NCBI GenBank assembly: GCA_038321755.1
Contig: JBBQFJ010000041.1
Span: 1 to 24,285 of the forward strand
Origin: JALHSW01 sp038321755
GTDB lineage: Bacteria > Actinomycetota > Acidimicrobiia > IMCC26256 > PALSA-555
Reading direction: 5' to 3'
Length of the DNA stretch: 24,285 bases
Every line of letters starts with the position of its first letter. Positions within the stretch are counted from its first letter, which is position 1. Position numbers and translations under genes: made by a program. Positions 7,627 through 15,780 of the stretch are shown in pieces. Below the pieces are notes generated by a model, which saw nothing but the letters and a program-made list of their open reading frames with translations, made no database searches and was not told the origin of the DNA.

Positions 7627-8978
7627 CACCGCGCCTCTCGACGGACACGCACCAGCCGATGGCGCGCTTGCGCTTCGAACACCTTGCGATGGACCGGTTG
7701 GAGCACCTTCCAGTAGAGGAAGCCGGGCACGCCTTTCGGACGCAATGCGCCGACCTGCACCAATCGATCCTCCTCGACGCGCCAGCCCAGCCACCCGTCG
7801 CCGGGGAACCACCCATCGCCGTGCAGCACGAGCTCACCGGGCGTCCGGCGCGCGATCGTCCACCAGTCGACCTGCTCGCCGCGCACGACCGCTCGTGGCC
7901 GACGGAGCCGCCACCGCTCGCCCATCACGCGCCCGGCCCAGATGCGGACGCGCCAGCCGGCAGGCAGGCCATACCAGTCGAGATCGCCGCCCACGACTTG
8001 GAGGTCCGCATCGAGCGTCGCGGCATCGACGTCGCCGAGGTCGACCGCCACTCGCTCGGTGTACACACCATCGAGCAGCCCGCTCGGCCGATCGAGCAGC
8101 GCGCCCTCCAGTGCGACGACCTGGTCCTCGAGGGCCTGTCGGATCGACGCGTCCAGACCGAGCGGTCGGATCGAGAACGCCTGGTTCGTGTGCGCCGCGT
8201 CGTGCACGATCACCTCGGTGCCGAGGCTCTCGATGAGCGGGTGGCTCACGCGCTTGTCGACCGGCGTCACGAGGTCGACCCAGTACGACGACAGGCGCGG
8301 CGTGAGGTAGGGAATGTCGACGATCGCTCGTCGTCGCAGACCGCGCACCTCGGCGTACGCCGCGATCATGTCCCGGTACGTCGTCGTCTCCGCCCCGCCG
8401 ATCTCGTACACCCCCGGCTCGACCGTCAGGGATGCGACCAGGTACTCGACCATGTCGCTCAGCGCGACGGGCTGGATCGCAGTGCGCACCCACCGCGGAC
8501 ACACCATGAACGGGAGTCGCTCCGTGAGGTAGCGCAGCATCTCGAAGCTGATGCTCCCCGAGCCGAGGATCACCGCGGCGCGCAGCTCGATGACCGGCAC
8601 GCCTGCGGCACCGAGCGCGACGCCTACCTCTTGTCGACTCGCGAGGTGATCGGACGACGGATCGTTGCCGAGCCCGCCGACGTAGACGATCCGCCGCACC
8701 CCGACCCGAGCCGCGGCCGCACCGAACGCCTGGGCCAGACGGTGGTCGCGCGCACGGAAGTCGTCCGACGCGAGCGAGTGGACCAAGTAGTACGCGGCAT
8801 CGCAGCCCTCGAGCGCACTGGTGGCCGCGTCCTCGTCACCCACATCGAGCGCGACCCCGGTCGCTCCCGGGAGCTCGGGAGCGTGGCGGGAACAGGCGAG
8901 CACCTCGTGCTCATCCACGAGCGCGGCGACCAGGGAGCGCCCGACGAAGCCCGTGGCACCCGCGATGGCAATTTTCAT
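7626..8978 (-). CDS. NAD(P)-binding SDR-like protein with C-terminal DUF2867-type domain
   Basis: The protein has 450 residues from the ATG at 8976-8978, chosen because AAGGTGGGG lies just upstream and the Rossmann fold begins at once (MKIAIAGATGFVGRSL; GxxGxxG at 7-13). Further motifs are YYLVHSL, RIVYVGGLG, ELRAAVILGSGSISFEMLRY and PFMVCPRWV, which are hallmarks of the atypical SDR group that carries a DUF2867 domain. The C-terminal ~120 residues (WYGLPAGWRVRIWAGRVM, then GWRVEEDRLVQVGAL and a WKVLQPVH.KVFEA end) fit that domain. It lacks a clear YxxxK catalytic pair, so it may be an oxidoreductase or a regulatory NAD(P)-binding protein. It is the first gene of a two-gene unit with the acetyltransferase. 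Confidence 0.87.
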   Translation of the reverse strand: MKIAIAGATGFVGRSLVAALVDEHEVLACSRHAPELPGATGVALDVGDEDAATSALEGCDAAYYLVHSLASDDFRARDHRLAQAFGAAAARVGVRRIVYVGGLGNDPSSDHLASRQEVGVALGAAGVPVIELRAAVILGSGSISFEMLRYLTERLPFMVCPRWVRTAIQPVALSDMVEYLVASLTVEPGVYEIGGAETTTYRDMIAAYAEVRGLRRRAIVDIPYLTPRLSSYWVDLVTPVDKRVSHPLIESLGTEVIVHDAAHTNQAFSIRPLGLDASIRQALEDQVVALEGALLDRPSGLLDGVYTERVAVDLGDVDAATLDADLQVVGGDLDWYGLPAGWRVRIWAGRVMGERWRLRRPRAVVRGEQVDWWTIARRTPGELVLHGDGWFPGDGWLGWRVEEDRLVQVGALRPKGVPGFLYWKVLQPVHRKVFEAQARHRLVRVRREAR

Positions 8979-9084
8979 GGCCCCACCTTGACCCATCGAC
9001 CCGCGCCGTGCCCGATCAGGGACGTTCACGAGGCGATCGTCGACAGATCACACATCAATGACGTCGCCGGAGCATGCTCTGACC

Positions 9085-10041
9085 ATGCGCCGCCGCCTCG
9101 CCGCCACTCTGCTCGCGCCGCTCGCTGTGCTGTCGGTGACGGCCGGACCCGCGGCGGGCGCGGAGCCCGATCCCCCGACGACGGGGACGACAGAGCACCG
9201 GATCACGATCGGCGGCACCGATCGCCGGTACCTGCTGGTCGTGCCACCTGATCTCGGGAAGCCTGATCTCGGGAAGCCTGATCTCGGGAAGCCTGACGAG
9301 CGCGTCCCGGTGGTCGTCGTGCTCCACGGCGGATTCGGGACTCCGGAGAACGCGCTGACCCAGGGCGGATGGGTCGAGGCCGCGGCGCGCGAACACTTCG
9401 TGGTCGTCGCCCCCGAAGGGTTGCATCGGTCGTGGAACGCGGGCGGGTGCTGCGGTCCGGCGATGCGCGCCGGCACCGACGACGTCGAGGTCGTCCTCGC
9501 GACGCTCGACGACGTCGATGCCACCATTGCCGTCGACCCGGACCGCGTGTATGCCACCGGCATCTCCAACGGCGGCATGCTCGCCTATCGCCTCGGCTGC
9601 GACGCGGCCGATCGCTTTGCCGCCATCGCCCCGGTCGCCGCGACTGTGGTCACCGAGGGCTGCACCCCGAGCCAACCGATCTCGTTGCTGCACATCCACG
9701 GGCTCGCCGACCGGAACGTGCCGTTCGACGGTGGGCTCCCCACCCGCGCGTTCCAGCCGAACCCGCCGGTGTACCCACCCGCGCGCGACGGCATCGGCGC
9801 CTTCCTCCGGGCCGACGGCTGTGACTCGAAGCCGCAGGTGCACACGAAGGGTGTGGTCAGCCACGAGCGCTGGCGCGGCTGCGACGACAAGGCAGCAGTG
9901 GAGCTCGTCACGATCGCCGACGCCGGTCACTCCTGGCCTGGCGGCAAGCGACTCGCCAAGGCGCTGGACCCACCGAGCACGGCCCTCGACGCGACGTCAT
10001 TGATCACCGCGTTCTTCGCGGCCCACACGCGCCGACCCTGA
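9085..10041 (+). CDS. Secreted alpha/beta-hydrolase esterase, LpqC/PHB depolymerase-like
   Basis: The protein has 318 residues from the ATG at 9085, which gives a clean signal peptide (MRRRLAATLLAPLAVLSVTA, ending GPAAGA). An ATG at 9058 would add nine residues before it. The core has VVVLHGGFGTPEN (oxyanion region), the nucleophile in GISNGG (Ser161), Asp209 in HIHGLADRNVPF and His282 in AGHSWPGG, so the Ser-Asp-His triad is complete. Cysteines in GGCCGP, EGCTPS and GCDDK fit the disulfide-bonded family. It would hydrolyse ester bonds outside the membrane, perhaps of polyesters or feruloyl sugars. Near the N-terminus PDLGK is repeated three times. It is divergent from the SDR gene, with which it shares a promoter region of about 100 bases. 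Confidence 0.9.
   Translation: MRRRLAATLLAPLAVLSVTAGPAAGAEPDPPTTGTTEHRITIGGTDRRYLLVVPPDLGKPDLGKPDLGKPDERVPVVVVLHGGFGTPENALTQGGWVEAAAREHFVVVAPEGLHRSWNAGGCCGPAMRAGTDDVEVVLATLDDVDATIAVDPDRVYATGISNGGMLAYRLGCDAADRFAAIAPVAATVVTEGCTPSQPISLLHIHGLADRNVPFDGGLPTRAFQPNPPVYPPARDGIGAFLRADGCDSKPQVHTKGVVSHERWRGCDDKAAVELVTIADAGHSWPGGKRLAKALDPPSTALDATSLITAFFAAHTRRP
9247..9296 (+). repeat. In-frame 15-bp tandem repeat in the esterase gene
   Basis: CCTGATCTCGGGAAG occurs three times without change (9247-9291) and is followed by the first five bases of a fourth unit. It encodes PDLGK x3 then PDE, residues 55-69, in the surface loop before the first core strand. Synonymous positions are identical between copies, which suggests a recent expansion. 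Confidence 0.95.
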
Positions 10042-10090
10042 CGCCGTCGGCACGAATCGAGGCTCCGCCAGCCGCTAGCGTTCGTTGCTC

Positions 10091-11170
10091 ATGCCTCCCG
10101 CTGCTGCCCTCGCCCACGCCGAGACGGCGCTGCTCGACGAGCGGCGCCCGCTCACCCGCGCCGAGGTCGACGCGGTCGCGGCGGTCCCGCTGGAGGAACT
10201 CCCCGACCTCATCGCGCTCGCCCACAAGGTCCGCCTCGCCTACTGCGGCGACTCGGTCGAGCTCGAGAGCCTGATCAACGCGAAGTCGGGGGCATGCCCC
10301 GAGGACTGCGCGTTCTGCTCGCAGTCGGCTCGCTTCGAGAGTGAGGTCGACGTCTACCCGTTCCTCGATCTCGACGAGGTGCTCGGTGCAGCACGCGCTA
10401 CCAAGGACGCTGGCGCCACGCAGTTCTGCATCGTCGTCGCCGTGCGGGGTCCCGAGGAGCGGCTGCTCCGCAAGGTGATCGACGCCGTCGACGTGGTCCA
10501 GCGGGAGACCGGCCTCGAGGTCGCGTGCTCGCTCGGGCTGCTCACCGACGAGCAGGCCGCACGCCTGGCCGCGGCGGGTGTACGCCGCTACAACCACAAC
10601 CTCGAGGCGTGCCGCGCGGTGTTCCCCGACGTCTGCACGACACACTCGTACGACGATCGCGTTGCGACCGCGAAACGTGCGATCGACGCCGGCATGGAGC
10701 TGTGCTCGGGCGGCATCCTCGGCATGGGTGAGACGCTCGAGCAGCGCATCGACTTCGCGTTCGAGCTCGCCGAGCTCGGGCCGTGCGAGGTGCCGATCAA
10801 CTTCCTCGACCCGCGGCCCGGCACGCCGCTGCAGGACCACGCGATCCTCTCGCCGCGTGAGGCGCTCCAGGCGATCGCGCTCTTCCGTCTCGTGCTCCCG
10901 GCGACATGGCTCCGGCTCGCGGGCGGTCGCGAGCGCGTGCTCGGAGAGCTCCAGGCGATGGGGCTGCTCGCCGGCGCGAACGCCCTCATCATCGGCAACT
11001 ACCTCACGACGACCGGGCGCGACTCCGACGAGGACATCGCCCTCCTCGAGGCGCTCGGCATGCCGATCGCCGACGGTCCCGGTGAGGGTCGCTTCATCGT
11101 CGACGGTGACGGTGCCCACGCCCGGCCGGCGAAGCCCGTCCGCACCGGCATCCCCGTCAGCTCCGCCTGA
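10091..11170 (+). CDS. bioB: Biotin synthase
   Basis: This radical SAM enzyme inserts sulfur into dethiobiotin to form biotin, the last step of the pathway. The protein has 359 residues from the ATG at 10091; a TTG six bases upstream is less likely. The radical SAM [4Fe-4S] motif is CPEDCAFC (Cys69, 73, 76), preceded by KSGACPED and followed by SQSAR. Ligands for the [2Fe-2S] cluster are recognisable in FCIVVA, ACSLGLL and LCSGGILGMGE, with the arginine in RLAGGRE. YNHNLEA, INFLDPRPGTPL and GNYLTT are also BioB signatures. There is no strong Shine-Dalgarno site; a TAGCGT at 10076-10081 could be a -10 element giving a very short leader. No other bio gene is nearby. A small GC-rich GGGCC/GGCCC hairpin (11189-11202) follows the stop. 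Confidence 0.97.
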   Translation: MPPAAALAHAETALLDERRPLTRAEVDAVAAVPLEELPDLIALAHKVRLAYCGDSVELESLINAKSGACPEDCAFCSQSARFESEVDVYPFLDLDEVLGAARATKDAGATQFCIVVAVRGPEERLLRKVIDAVDVVQRETGLEVACSLGLLTDEQAARLAAAGVRRYNHNLEACRAVFPDVCTTHSYDDRVATAKRAIDAGMELCSGGILGMGETLEQRIDFAFELAELGPCEVPINFLDPRPGTPLQDHAILSPREALQAIALFRLVLPATWLRLAGGRERVLGELQAMGLLAGANALIIGNYLTTTGRDSDEDIALLEALGMPIADGPGEGRFIVDGDGAHARPAKPVRTGIPVSSA

Positions 11171-11230
11171 CCTAGTTGTGCACGCAGTGGGCCCCTGGGC
11201 CCGCCGATCGCGCAGATAGGAGGTGAAGAC

Positions 11231-11824
11231 TCAGCGGACGGGTTCGTTGAAGCCGACGACGACGGGGCCGGCGGGGCCGCTCGCGATCCGGGTGATCGAC
11301 GCGACGTCGAGGCGCAGCCGCCACGCCAGCAGCGGATCGCCCCCGAGCGCCCACACCACCGCCGCTTTGATCGGCGAGACGTGGCTGACCGCGATGACGG
11401 CACCGTTGCCGGCCCGCGTCAGCAGCTCCGCCGCACACGCACCGACGCGCGCCTGTACGTCGGCCAGGCTCTCACCTCCGGGCGCTCGATAGTCGGGGTC
11501 GGCGCGCCACTGCGCCCACACCTCGGGCGGGAGATCACCGAGCGGCGTCTCGTCCCACTCGCCGTAGTCGAGCTCGACGAGGCGCTGGTCGATCTCGACC
11601 TCGAGCCCCATGGGCGTCGCGATCGCGGCTGCGGTCTCCAGCGTGCGACGCAGCGGGCTCGACACCACTGCGACCGGTGCTTGTGCGCCGAGCACCCCCG
11701 GCATGACTGCGCCCAGCCCCGCCGCTTGCGCACGCCCGGCGTCGTCGAGCGCCGGATCGGCGCGCCCGAGGAGCAGACCGCGCCGGTTCTGGTCGGTGCG
11801 TCCGTGGCGCACGAGCACGATCAC
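11231..11824 (-). CDS. Histidine phosphatase (phosphoglycerate mutase/CobC-like)
   Basis: The protein has 197 residues from a GTG at 11822-11824, which overlaps the upstream TGA as GTGA and is preceded by GGAAGGGG seven bases away. The RHG motif is in VLVRHGRT with the phospho-acceptor His7. The remaining active-site parts are VSSPLRRTLETA, the acid in LVELDYGEWDE, and the second His in AVSHVSPIKAAV. The 'F/LGRxDPxLxxxGxxQA' start and GESLADVQAR fit the PhoE/CobC group. Substrate could be alpha-ribazole phosphate or another small phosphate ester. In mycobacteria a phosphatase like this is fused to RNase H in one protein (Rv2228c); here it is a separate last gene of the same cluster. Confidence 0.92.
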   Translation of the reverse strand: MIVLVRHGRTDQNRRGLLLGRADPALDDAGRAQAAGLGAVMPGVLGAQAPVAVVSSPLRRTLETAAAIATPMGLEVEIDQRLVELDYGEWDETPLGDLPPEVWAQWRADPDYRAPGGESLADVQARVGACAAELLTRAGNGAVIAVSHVSPIKAAVVWALGGDPLLAWRLRLDVASITRIASGPAGPVVVGFNEPVR

Positions 11825-12303
11825 GGCTCGACCCCTTCCTGGAGTCGGCCGGTGCGGAAGAACTCGCGGCGCGGGCCCGGCAGGTAGAGGTCGAACTGCC
11901 CGACGACCCACCAGCACGCGACCAGGCCGGCGAGCTCCTCGAGCAGCACGACCCACCAGACCGGGAGCAGCGCCTCGTTCCCGAAGGTCGAGCCGCCGAG
12001 GGGCCACAGGAACACGTCGCTGTTCGTGAACGCGCCGGCGAGCACCAGACCGCAGAACACGCCGATCGGGATGCACAGCAACCGGCGCCGGAGCAGGCGC
12101 GGCCGACCGATCGTCGCGAGCATCACCACGACGAGCAGCACGACGGGGAACAGCAAGGTGTAGCTGAACGTCCGGTGCCCGAACGGCAGCGAGAGGAGCA
12201 ACGGCAGCACCGACCCGAGAGCAACCAGCCGGTAGTCGACGCCGACGCTGCGGAACACGTTGGCGACGATGAGCACCGACAGCCCGACGTACCAGAGCAG
12301 CAC
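11821..12303 (-). CDS. Small integral membrane protein, unknown function
   Basis: The protein has 160 residues from a GTG at 12301-12303. Five hydrophobic segments are visible: ~2-17 (LLWYVGLSVLIVANVF), ~28-41, ~46-64 (LLFPVVLLVVVMLATI), ~76-92 (IPIGVFCGLVLAGAF) and ~113-137 (LLPVWWVVLLEELAGLVACWWVV). Basic residues cluster at PRLLRRRLL and the C-terminal tail GPRREFFRTG, suggesting those parts face the cytoplasm. It matches no family I can name. It starts 15 bases after the RNase H stop and its own TGA overlaps the phosphatase start, so it is inside the operon. No good Shine-Dalgarno site precedes the GTG, so the start is less certain than the frame. Confidence 0.75.
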   Translation of the reverse strand: MLLWYVGLSVLIVANVFRSVGVDYRLVALGSVLPLLLSLPFGHRTFSYTLLFPVVLLVVVMLATIGRPRLLRRRLLCIPIGVFCGLVLAGAFTNSDVFLWPLGGSTFGNEALLPVWWVVLLEELAGLVACWWVVGQFDLYLPGPRREFFRTGRLQEGVEP

Positions 12304-12318
12304 GAGGTCGGCCCGGGC

Positions 12319-12753
12319 TCAGCCGGCGTCGAGTGCCGCGTTCACGAGCAGGTCGGCGTCGACGTTCTGCTCGCGCGGCACGTGCGCGAGGTCGACCTCG
12401 ATCCATGACCGGAGGAGCTCGCTCGCCCGCGCGTGCAAGGGCCGGAGGTGCTCCTTCTTGACCTTCCACGCGCCCTCGAGCTGGCGGATCACGAGCATGG
12501 AGTCGGCCCGGAGCCGCAGGGTGTGCGCGGGGAACTCGAGGGCCGCCTCGAGTCCGGCGATCACGGCCTGGTACTCCGCGACGTTGCTCGTCTGCACGCC
12601 GATGCGCTCGCTCACCGTCGCGAGGCGCGTGGGCGGCTGCGTCGCGGGATCGCGCACCACGGCACCGATCGCGGCCGGCCCGGGGTTGCCGCGCGCACCG
12701 CCGTCGGTGAACACCTCGACGACTGCCCTGGTCGCGGTGTCGCGTTCGGTCAC
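12319..12753 (-). CDS. Ribonuclease HI-like protein
   Basis: The protein has 144 residues from a GTG at 12751-12753, in a GTGA overlap with the upstream stop. It cleaves RNA in RNA-DNA hybrids. The catalytic carboxylates are all present: Asp17 in VFTDGGARGNPGPA, Glu60 in TSNVAEYQAVIAGLEAAL, Asp84 in RADSMLVIRQLEG, and Asp134 in HVPREQNVDADLLVN. The KVKKEHLRPLH segment fits the short archaeal/actinobacterial RNase HI type that lacks the E. coli basic protrusion. In Mycobacterium the homologue is the N-terminal half of the RNase H/phosphatase fusion Rv2228c and follows a zinc-ribbon gene, the same order as here. Confidence 0.95.
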   Translation of the reverse strand: MTERDTATRAVVEVFTDGGARGNPGPAAIGAVVRDPATQPPTRLATVSERIGVQTSNVAEYQAVIAGLEAALEFPAHTLRLRADSMLVIRQLEGAWKVKKEHLRPLHARASELLRSWIEVDLAHVPREQNVDADLLVNAALDAG

Positions 12754-13469
12754 GAGGTCAGCACGAGGATGCAGCCGCAGTTGTCGCAGTACGACACCTG
12801 GTCGGGCGGCGCGTGGCGGATCTCGTCGACCTCGGTCGATGGCACGCTGAGATGACAGCCCTGGCAGGTGCCACCGATCAGCCGGGCCGCACCGACGCCG
12901 TTCCGCTGGGCTCGACACCGCTCGTAGGTCGAGACGAGATCGGGGTTGATCGGCCTCGCGACCTCGGCCCGTGCCTCGGTCTCGACCGCGACCTCGGCGT
13001 CGATCGCGGCCTCGGCCGCGGCGAGCGCGTCGCGTGCGGCGGCGAGATCGGCGATGGCCGCCGTGTGCCCGGCTTCGAGCTCGGCGACCCGGGCGTCGAG
13101 GGGCTCGCGCTGCTCCATCGTGGCGAGCTGGCGGTCCTCGACGGATCGCTGGTGACGCTTCAGCTGCTCGACGTCGGCCTGGAGCGCCTGGAGCTCCTTC
13201 GGCGACGTGATCTCCCCCGAGTACAGGCGCTGCTCGGCCTCGGCGGCCTGCCCGGCGATCCCCTGGGCCTCGTCGTCGAGGCGCCGCTCCTCGGCGGCCA
13301 CCGCGTCACGCTGCGTGCGCACGGTCTCGGCTTCGGCGGCCAGGGCCGCGACGAGGGCGGTGCCGGTGGCGACCTGGTCGCGCTCGGGCAGGGTGGCGTG
13401 ACGGTGCCGCAGCCGATCGAGCGCGAGGTCGCGCTCCTGGAGGTCGAGCAGCGGTTCGAGGTTGCTCAC
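12750..13469 (-). CDS. Coiled-coil protein with C-terminal C4 zinc ribbon (Rv2229c-like)
   Basis: The protein has 239 residues from a GTG at 13467-13469 (MSNLEPLLDLQERDLALDRL). Residues ~20-175 are almost continuous Ala/Glu/Arg-rich heptads, forming an antiparallel coiled-coil hairpin; the LYSGEITSPKELQALQADVE motif in the middle is typical of this family. The C-terminus is a zinc ribbon with CQGC (202, 205) and CDNC (228, 231). The family (zf-RING_7, COG1579) is thought to bind nucleic acid, but the role is not settled. It is the first gene of the operon with RNase HI, which supports a nucleic-acid role. The start sits 7 bases after a TACGGT -10-like hexamer, so the mRNA may be leaderless. 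Confidence 0.92.
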   Translation of the reverse strand: MSNLEPLLDLQERDLALDRLRHRHATLPERDQVATGTALVAALAAEAETVRTQRDAVAAEERRLDDEAQGIAGQAAEAEQRLYSGEITSPKELQALQADVEQLKRHQRSVEDRQLATMEQREPLDARVAELEAGHTAAIADLAAARDALAAAEAAIDAEVAVETEARAEVARPINPDLVSTYERCRAQRNGVGAARLIGGTCQGCHLSVPSTEVDEIRHAPPDQVSYCDNCGCILVLTS

Positions 13470-13476
13470 GACGCCG

Positions 13477-13482
13477 ACCGTA
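13477..13482 (-). promoter_or_regulatory. Possible -10 element for a leaderless zinc-ribbon operon
   Basis: On the minus strand TACGGT is followed by seven bases and then the GTG start. TAnnnT with this spacing puts transcription start at or next to the first codon, and no Shine-Dalgarno sequence is present. Leaderless genes of this form are common in actinobacteria. No -35 element is evident. Confidence 0.4.
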
Positions 13483-13518
13483 GACGCACGGCGAGGTCTT
13501 GCGGCACCTCGGAACGGC

Positions 13519-15597
13519 CTACGGCGTCGTCGTCGTCGTCGTTGGAAGCGTCGGGATCGTCGGCAGCGTGCTGCTCGGCGGGACGACCACGACCGACGGC
13601 GGCGGCGTCGTGGGGACCGTGTCGCCCGGGGGCAACTGGCCGTTGTTGGTGATGCTCCGGCCCGTCTCCAGGACGAATGCACCCTTGCGGGCGCACGCGG
13701 CCCCGGGCGCGGGGAGCGGTGTGGCGGGCACGCCCTCGAGCGCGGCATCCATGAACTTCTTCGAGATCCGCGCCGGGATCTGGCCACCGAAGCCGGCACC
13801 GGGGATGCGCGCGGTCGCGTTCCCGTGCCAGACGAAGTCGACCAGCGTCGGCGTGATGTGCAGGAAGTTCGCGTCAGCCTTGTTGTCGGTGGTGCCCGTC
13901 TTCCCTGCCGATTCGCGGCCGTTCAGACGTGCCGCGGTGCCGGTCCCACCGGTGATCACGCCCTTCATCATGTCGATCTCGCAGTTCGCGGAGTCGGCCT
14001 CGATCGCCCGGGTCGGCGTGACGTCGCGGGCCGAGTCGAACACGACCTCGCCGTCGGGCCCGACGATCTTGCTGACGAAGATCGGGGGGCGGTGCATGCC
14101 GCCGTTCGCGATCGTGGCGGCCACCGTCGCCATCTCCGTCGCCGTGGACTCGACGGTACCGAGCGTCAGCGTGAGGATCGGCTTCAGCGTTTCCTGCGTG
14201 ATGCCCATCTTCTTGGCCGTGTCGATCACCTTGTTGAAGCCGGTTGCCAGCTCGGTGCGGGCGAACGCGCAGTTCACCGAGTCCGCGGTCGCTTTGCGCA
14301 GCGTCATGGCGCCGTTCTCACCCTCACCGGAGTTGCTCGTCTGGCCGTACTGGCCGAACTTGCAGGGCGAGGTGCCGTCGACGATGTCGTTCGGGGAGAA
14401 CCCGCTGTCGAGCGCGGCGGCGAGCGTGATGACCTTCCAGGTCGACCCTGCTTGGCGCCCGGGATAGCTCGTGGCGATGTTGTACTGGCTCGAGTCGAAG
14501 CCGGGGCCCGCGACCATCGCCTTGACGAGGCCGGTCGTCGGGTCGATCGAGACGAGCGATCCGGTCCAGCCCGGCTTCTCCGGGAGCACCGCGTCCATCG
14601 CGTTCTGCGCGTCCTGCTGGATCTTGGGGTCGAGCGACGCGTAGATCTTCAGCCCGCCCTTCAGGACGCGGTCCTTGCGCTCCTGCGTCGTGCTGCCGAG
14701 GATCGAGTACAGCGGGTCGGTGAACAGCCGGTCCTGCACCTCTTCGGCCCAGGAGTTCTTCGGCTTCAGCTCCGCCTCGGGCTTGATCGTGGGGAGCGGC
14801 TCCTGCAACCCGGCGTCGTACTGCTCCTGGGTGATGGCGCCCTGCCCGAGCATCTGCTCGAGCGCGAAGTCGCGTCGCTTCTTCGCGCCTTCCGGGTTCG
14901 TGTAGGGGTTGTTGCCCTCCGGGTTCGAGATCACGCCGGCGAGCAGCGCTGCCTCGCCCGGCGTCACCTCCGCCATCGTCTTCGAGCGCGGGAACTGCTG
15001 CCCCGGGTCGAGGGTGAGGAAGAAGCGCTCCACGGCCGACTTCACGCCGTAGGAGCCCTGCCCGAAGTAGACGGTGTTGAGGTACTGCTCGAGGATCTCG
15101 CGCTTGGAGAACTTCTCGTTCAGCCGGACGGCGAGCACGAGCTCCTTCACCTTGCGGTTGATGTCCCGCTTCGAGTTCAGGATCCGGTTCTTCACGAGCT
15201 GCTGGGTGATGGTCGAACCACCCTGCTCGATCTTCCCGGACGTGAGGTTCTTCACGAACGCCCGGAAGACACCGTTGATGTCGATGCCGTCGTTCTTCCA
15301 GAAGGTCTTGTCCTCGACCGAGATCACTGCGCTCTGGATCAGCGGGGGCACCTCGTCGAGATTGACGTCCTCACGGTTCTGGATCCCGAGGACCCCGATC
15401 ACGTTGTTGGCCGAGTCATAGATCGTGGAGCGCTGGTTCAGGCCGCGCAGCTCCTGGATCTTGTCGCTCGTGTAGTGGTGCGCCGACGCGATCGTGGTCG
15501 CACCGGGAATCAGCGCGGCGAGACACGCGCCGACGGCGACGCCGCCGATCACGATGGTGAGGAGGAAGTTGCGGAACGCGCCCGGGACCTTGTTCAT
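13519..15597 (-). CDS. Class A penicillin-binding protein (glycosyltransferase/transpeptidase)
   Basis: The protein has 692 residues from the ATG at 15595-15597; an ATG at 15604-15606 adds three. It polymerises glycan strands and crosslinks peptides outside the membrane. A single transmembrane helix (NFLLTIVIGGVAVGACLAAL) is near the N-terminus. The GT51 domain has the catalytic Glu in SAVISVEDKTFW, then GGSTITQQLVKN, RKVKELVLAVRLNEKFSK and ILEQYLNTVYFGQGSYGV. The usual EDxxFxxHxG reads EDKTFWKNDG, so the His is replaced. The transpeptidase domain has SxxK in AGSTWKVI, SxN as SVNCAF, and KTGT in SAGKTGTTDNK. The C-terminus is a ~50-residue Pro/Thr/Val-rich tail ending in PTTTTTTP, with no PASTA domain. 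The gene is divergent from addB-like and stands alone as a transcription unit. Confidence 0.96.
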   Translation of the reverse strand: MNKVPGAFRNFLLTIVIGGVAVGACLAALIPGATTIASAHHYTSDKIQELRGLNQRSTIYDSANNVIGVLGIQNREDVNLDEVPPLIQSAVISVEDKTFWKNDGIDINGVFRAFVKNLTSGKIEQGGSTITQQLVKNRILNSKRDINRKVKELVLAVRLNEKFSKREILEQYLNTVYFGQGSYGVKSAVERFFLTLDPGQQFPRSKTMAEVTPGEAALLAGVISNPEGNNPYTNPEGAKKRRDFALEQMLGQGAITQEQYDAGLQEPLPTIKPEAELKPKNSWAEEVQDRLFTDPLYSILGSTTQERKDRVLKGGLKIYASLDPKIQQDAQNAMDAVLPEKPGWTGSLVSIDPTTGLVKAMVAGPGFDSSQYNIATSYPGRQAGSTWKVITLAAALDSGFSPNDIVDGTSPCKFGQYGQTSNSGEGENGAMTLRKATADSVNCAFARTELATGFNKVIDTAKKMGITQETLKPILTLTLGTVESTATEMATVAATIANGGMHRPPIFVSKIVGPDGEVVFDSARDVTPTRAIEADSANCEIDMMKGVITGGTGTAARLNGRESAGKTGTTDNKADANFLHITPTLVDFVWHGNATARIPGAGFGGQIPARISKKFMDAALEGVPATPLPAPGAACARKGAFVLETGRSITNNGQLPPGDTVPTTPPPSVVVVPPSSTLPTIPTLPTTTTTTP

Positions 15598-15780
15598 GCG
15601 GGGCATCCATGATCGCACATGAGCAGCGGGAAACCCGGGCGGGGGCCGCCAGCGGCGGGGTGGCGGTGCACGCTCTGGACAACGCCCGGCATCCTCGGCC
15701 GGTTCCCGGGAATTCGGCCTCCCGCCGCTTGCTCTCGACCGCAGGTAGCCGTCCCACCCCGTCAGTAGCCTCCGCAGCAC

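Noticed and set aside
11219..11228. A perfect AGGAGGTGA (complement of the 16S 3' tail) on the plus strand
   Set aside because: No plus-strand gene starts at a suitable distance; it lies in the short gap between bioB and the minus-strand phosphatase end and is probably chance.
12319..12918. Longer RNase H frame starting at 12918
   Set aside because: The extra N-terminal part overlaps the coding sequence of the zinc-ribbon gene in another frame and has no RNase H similarity; the GTG at 12753 with a GTGA overlap is the better start.
13462..15612. A 716-codon open frame on the plus strand opposite the PBP gene
   Set aside because: It is the shadow of the class A PBP; no domain is recognisable and it is rich in Arg, Leu and Val.
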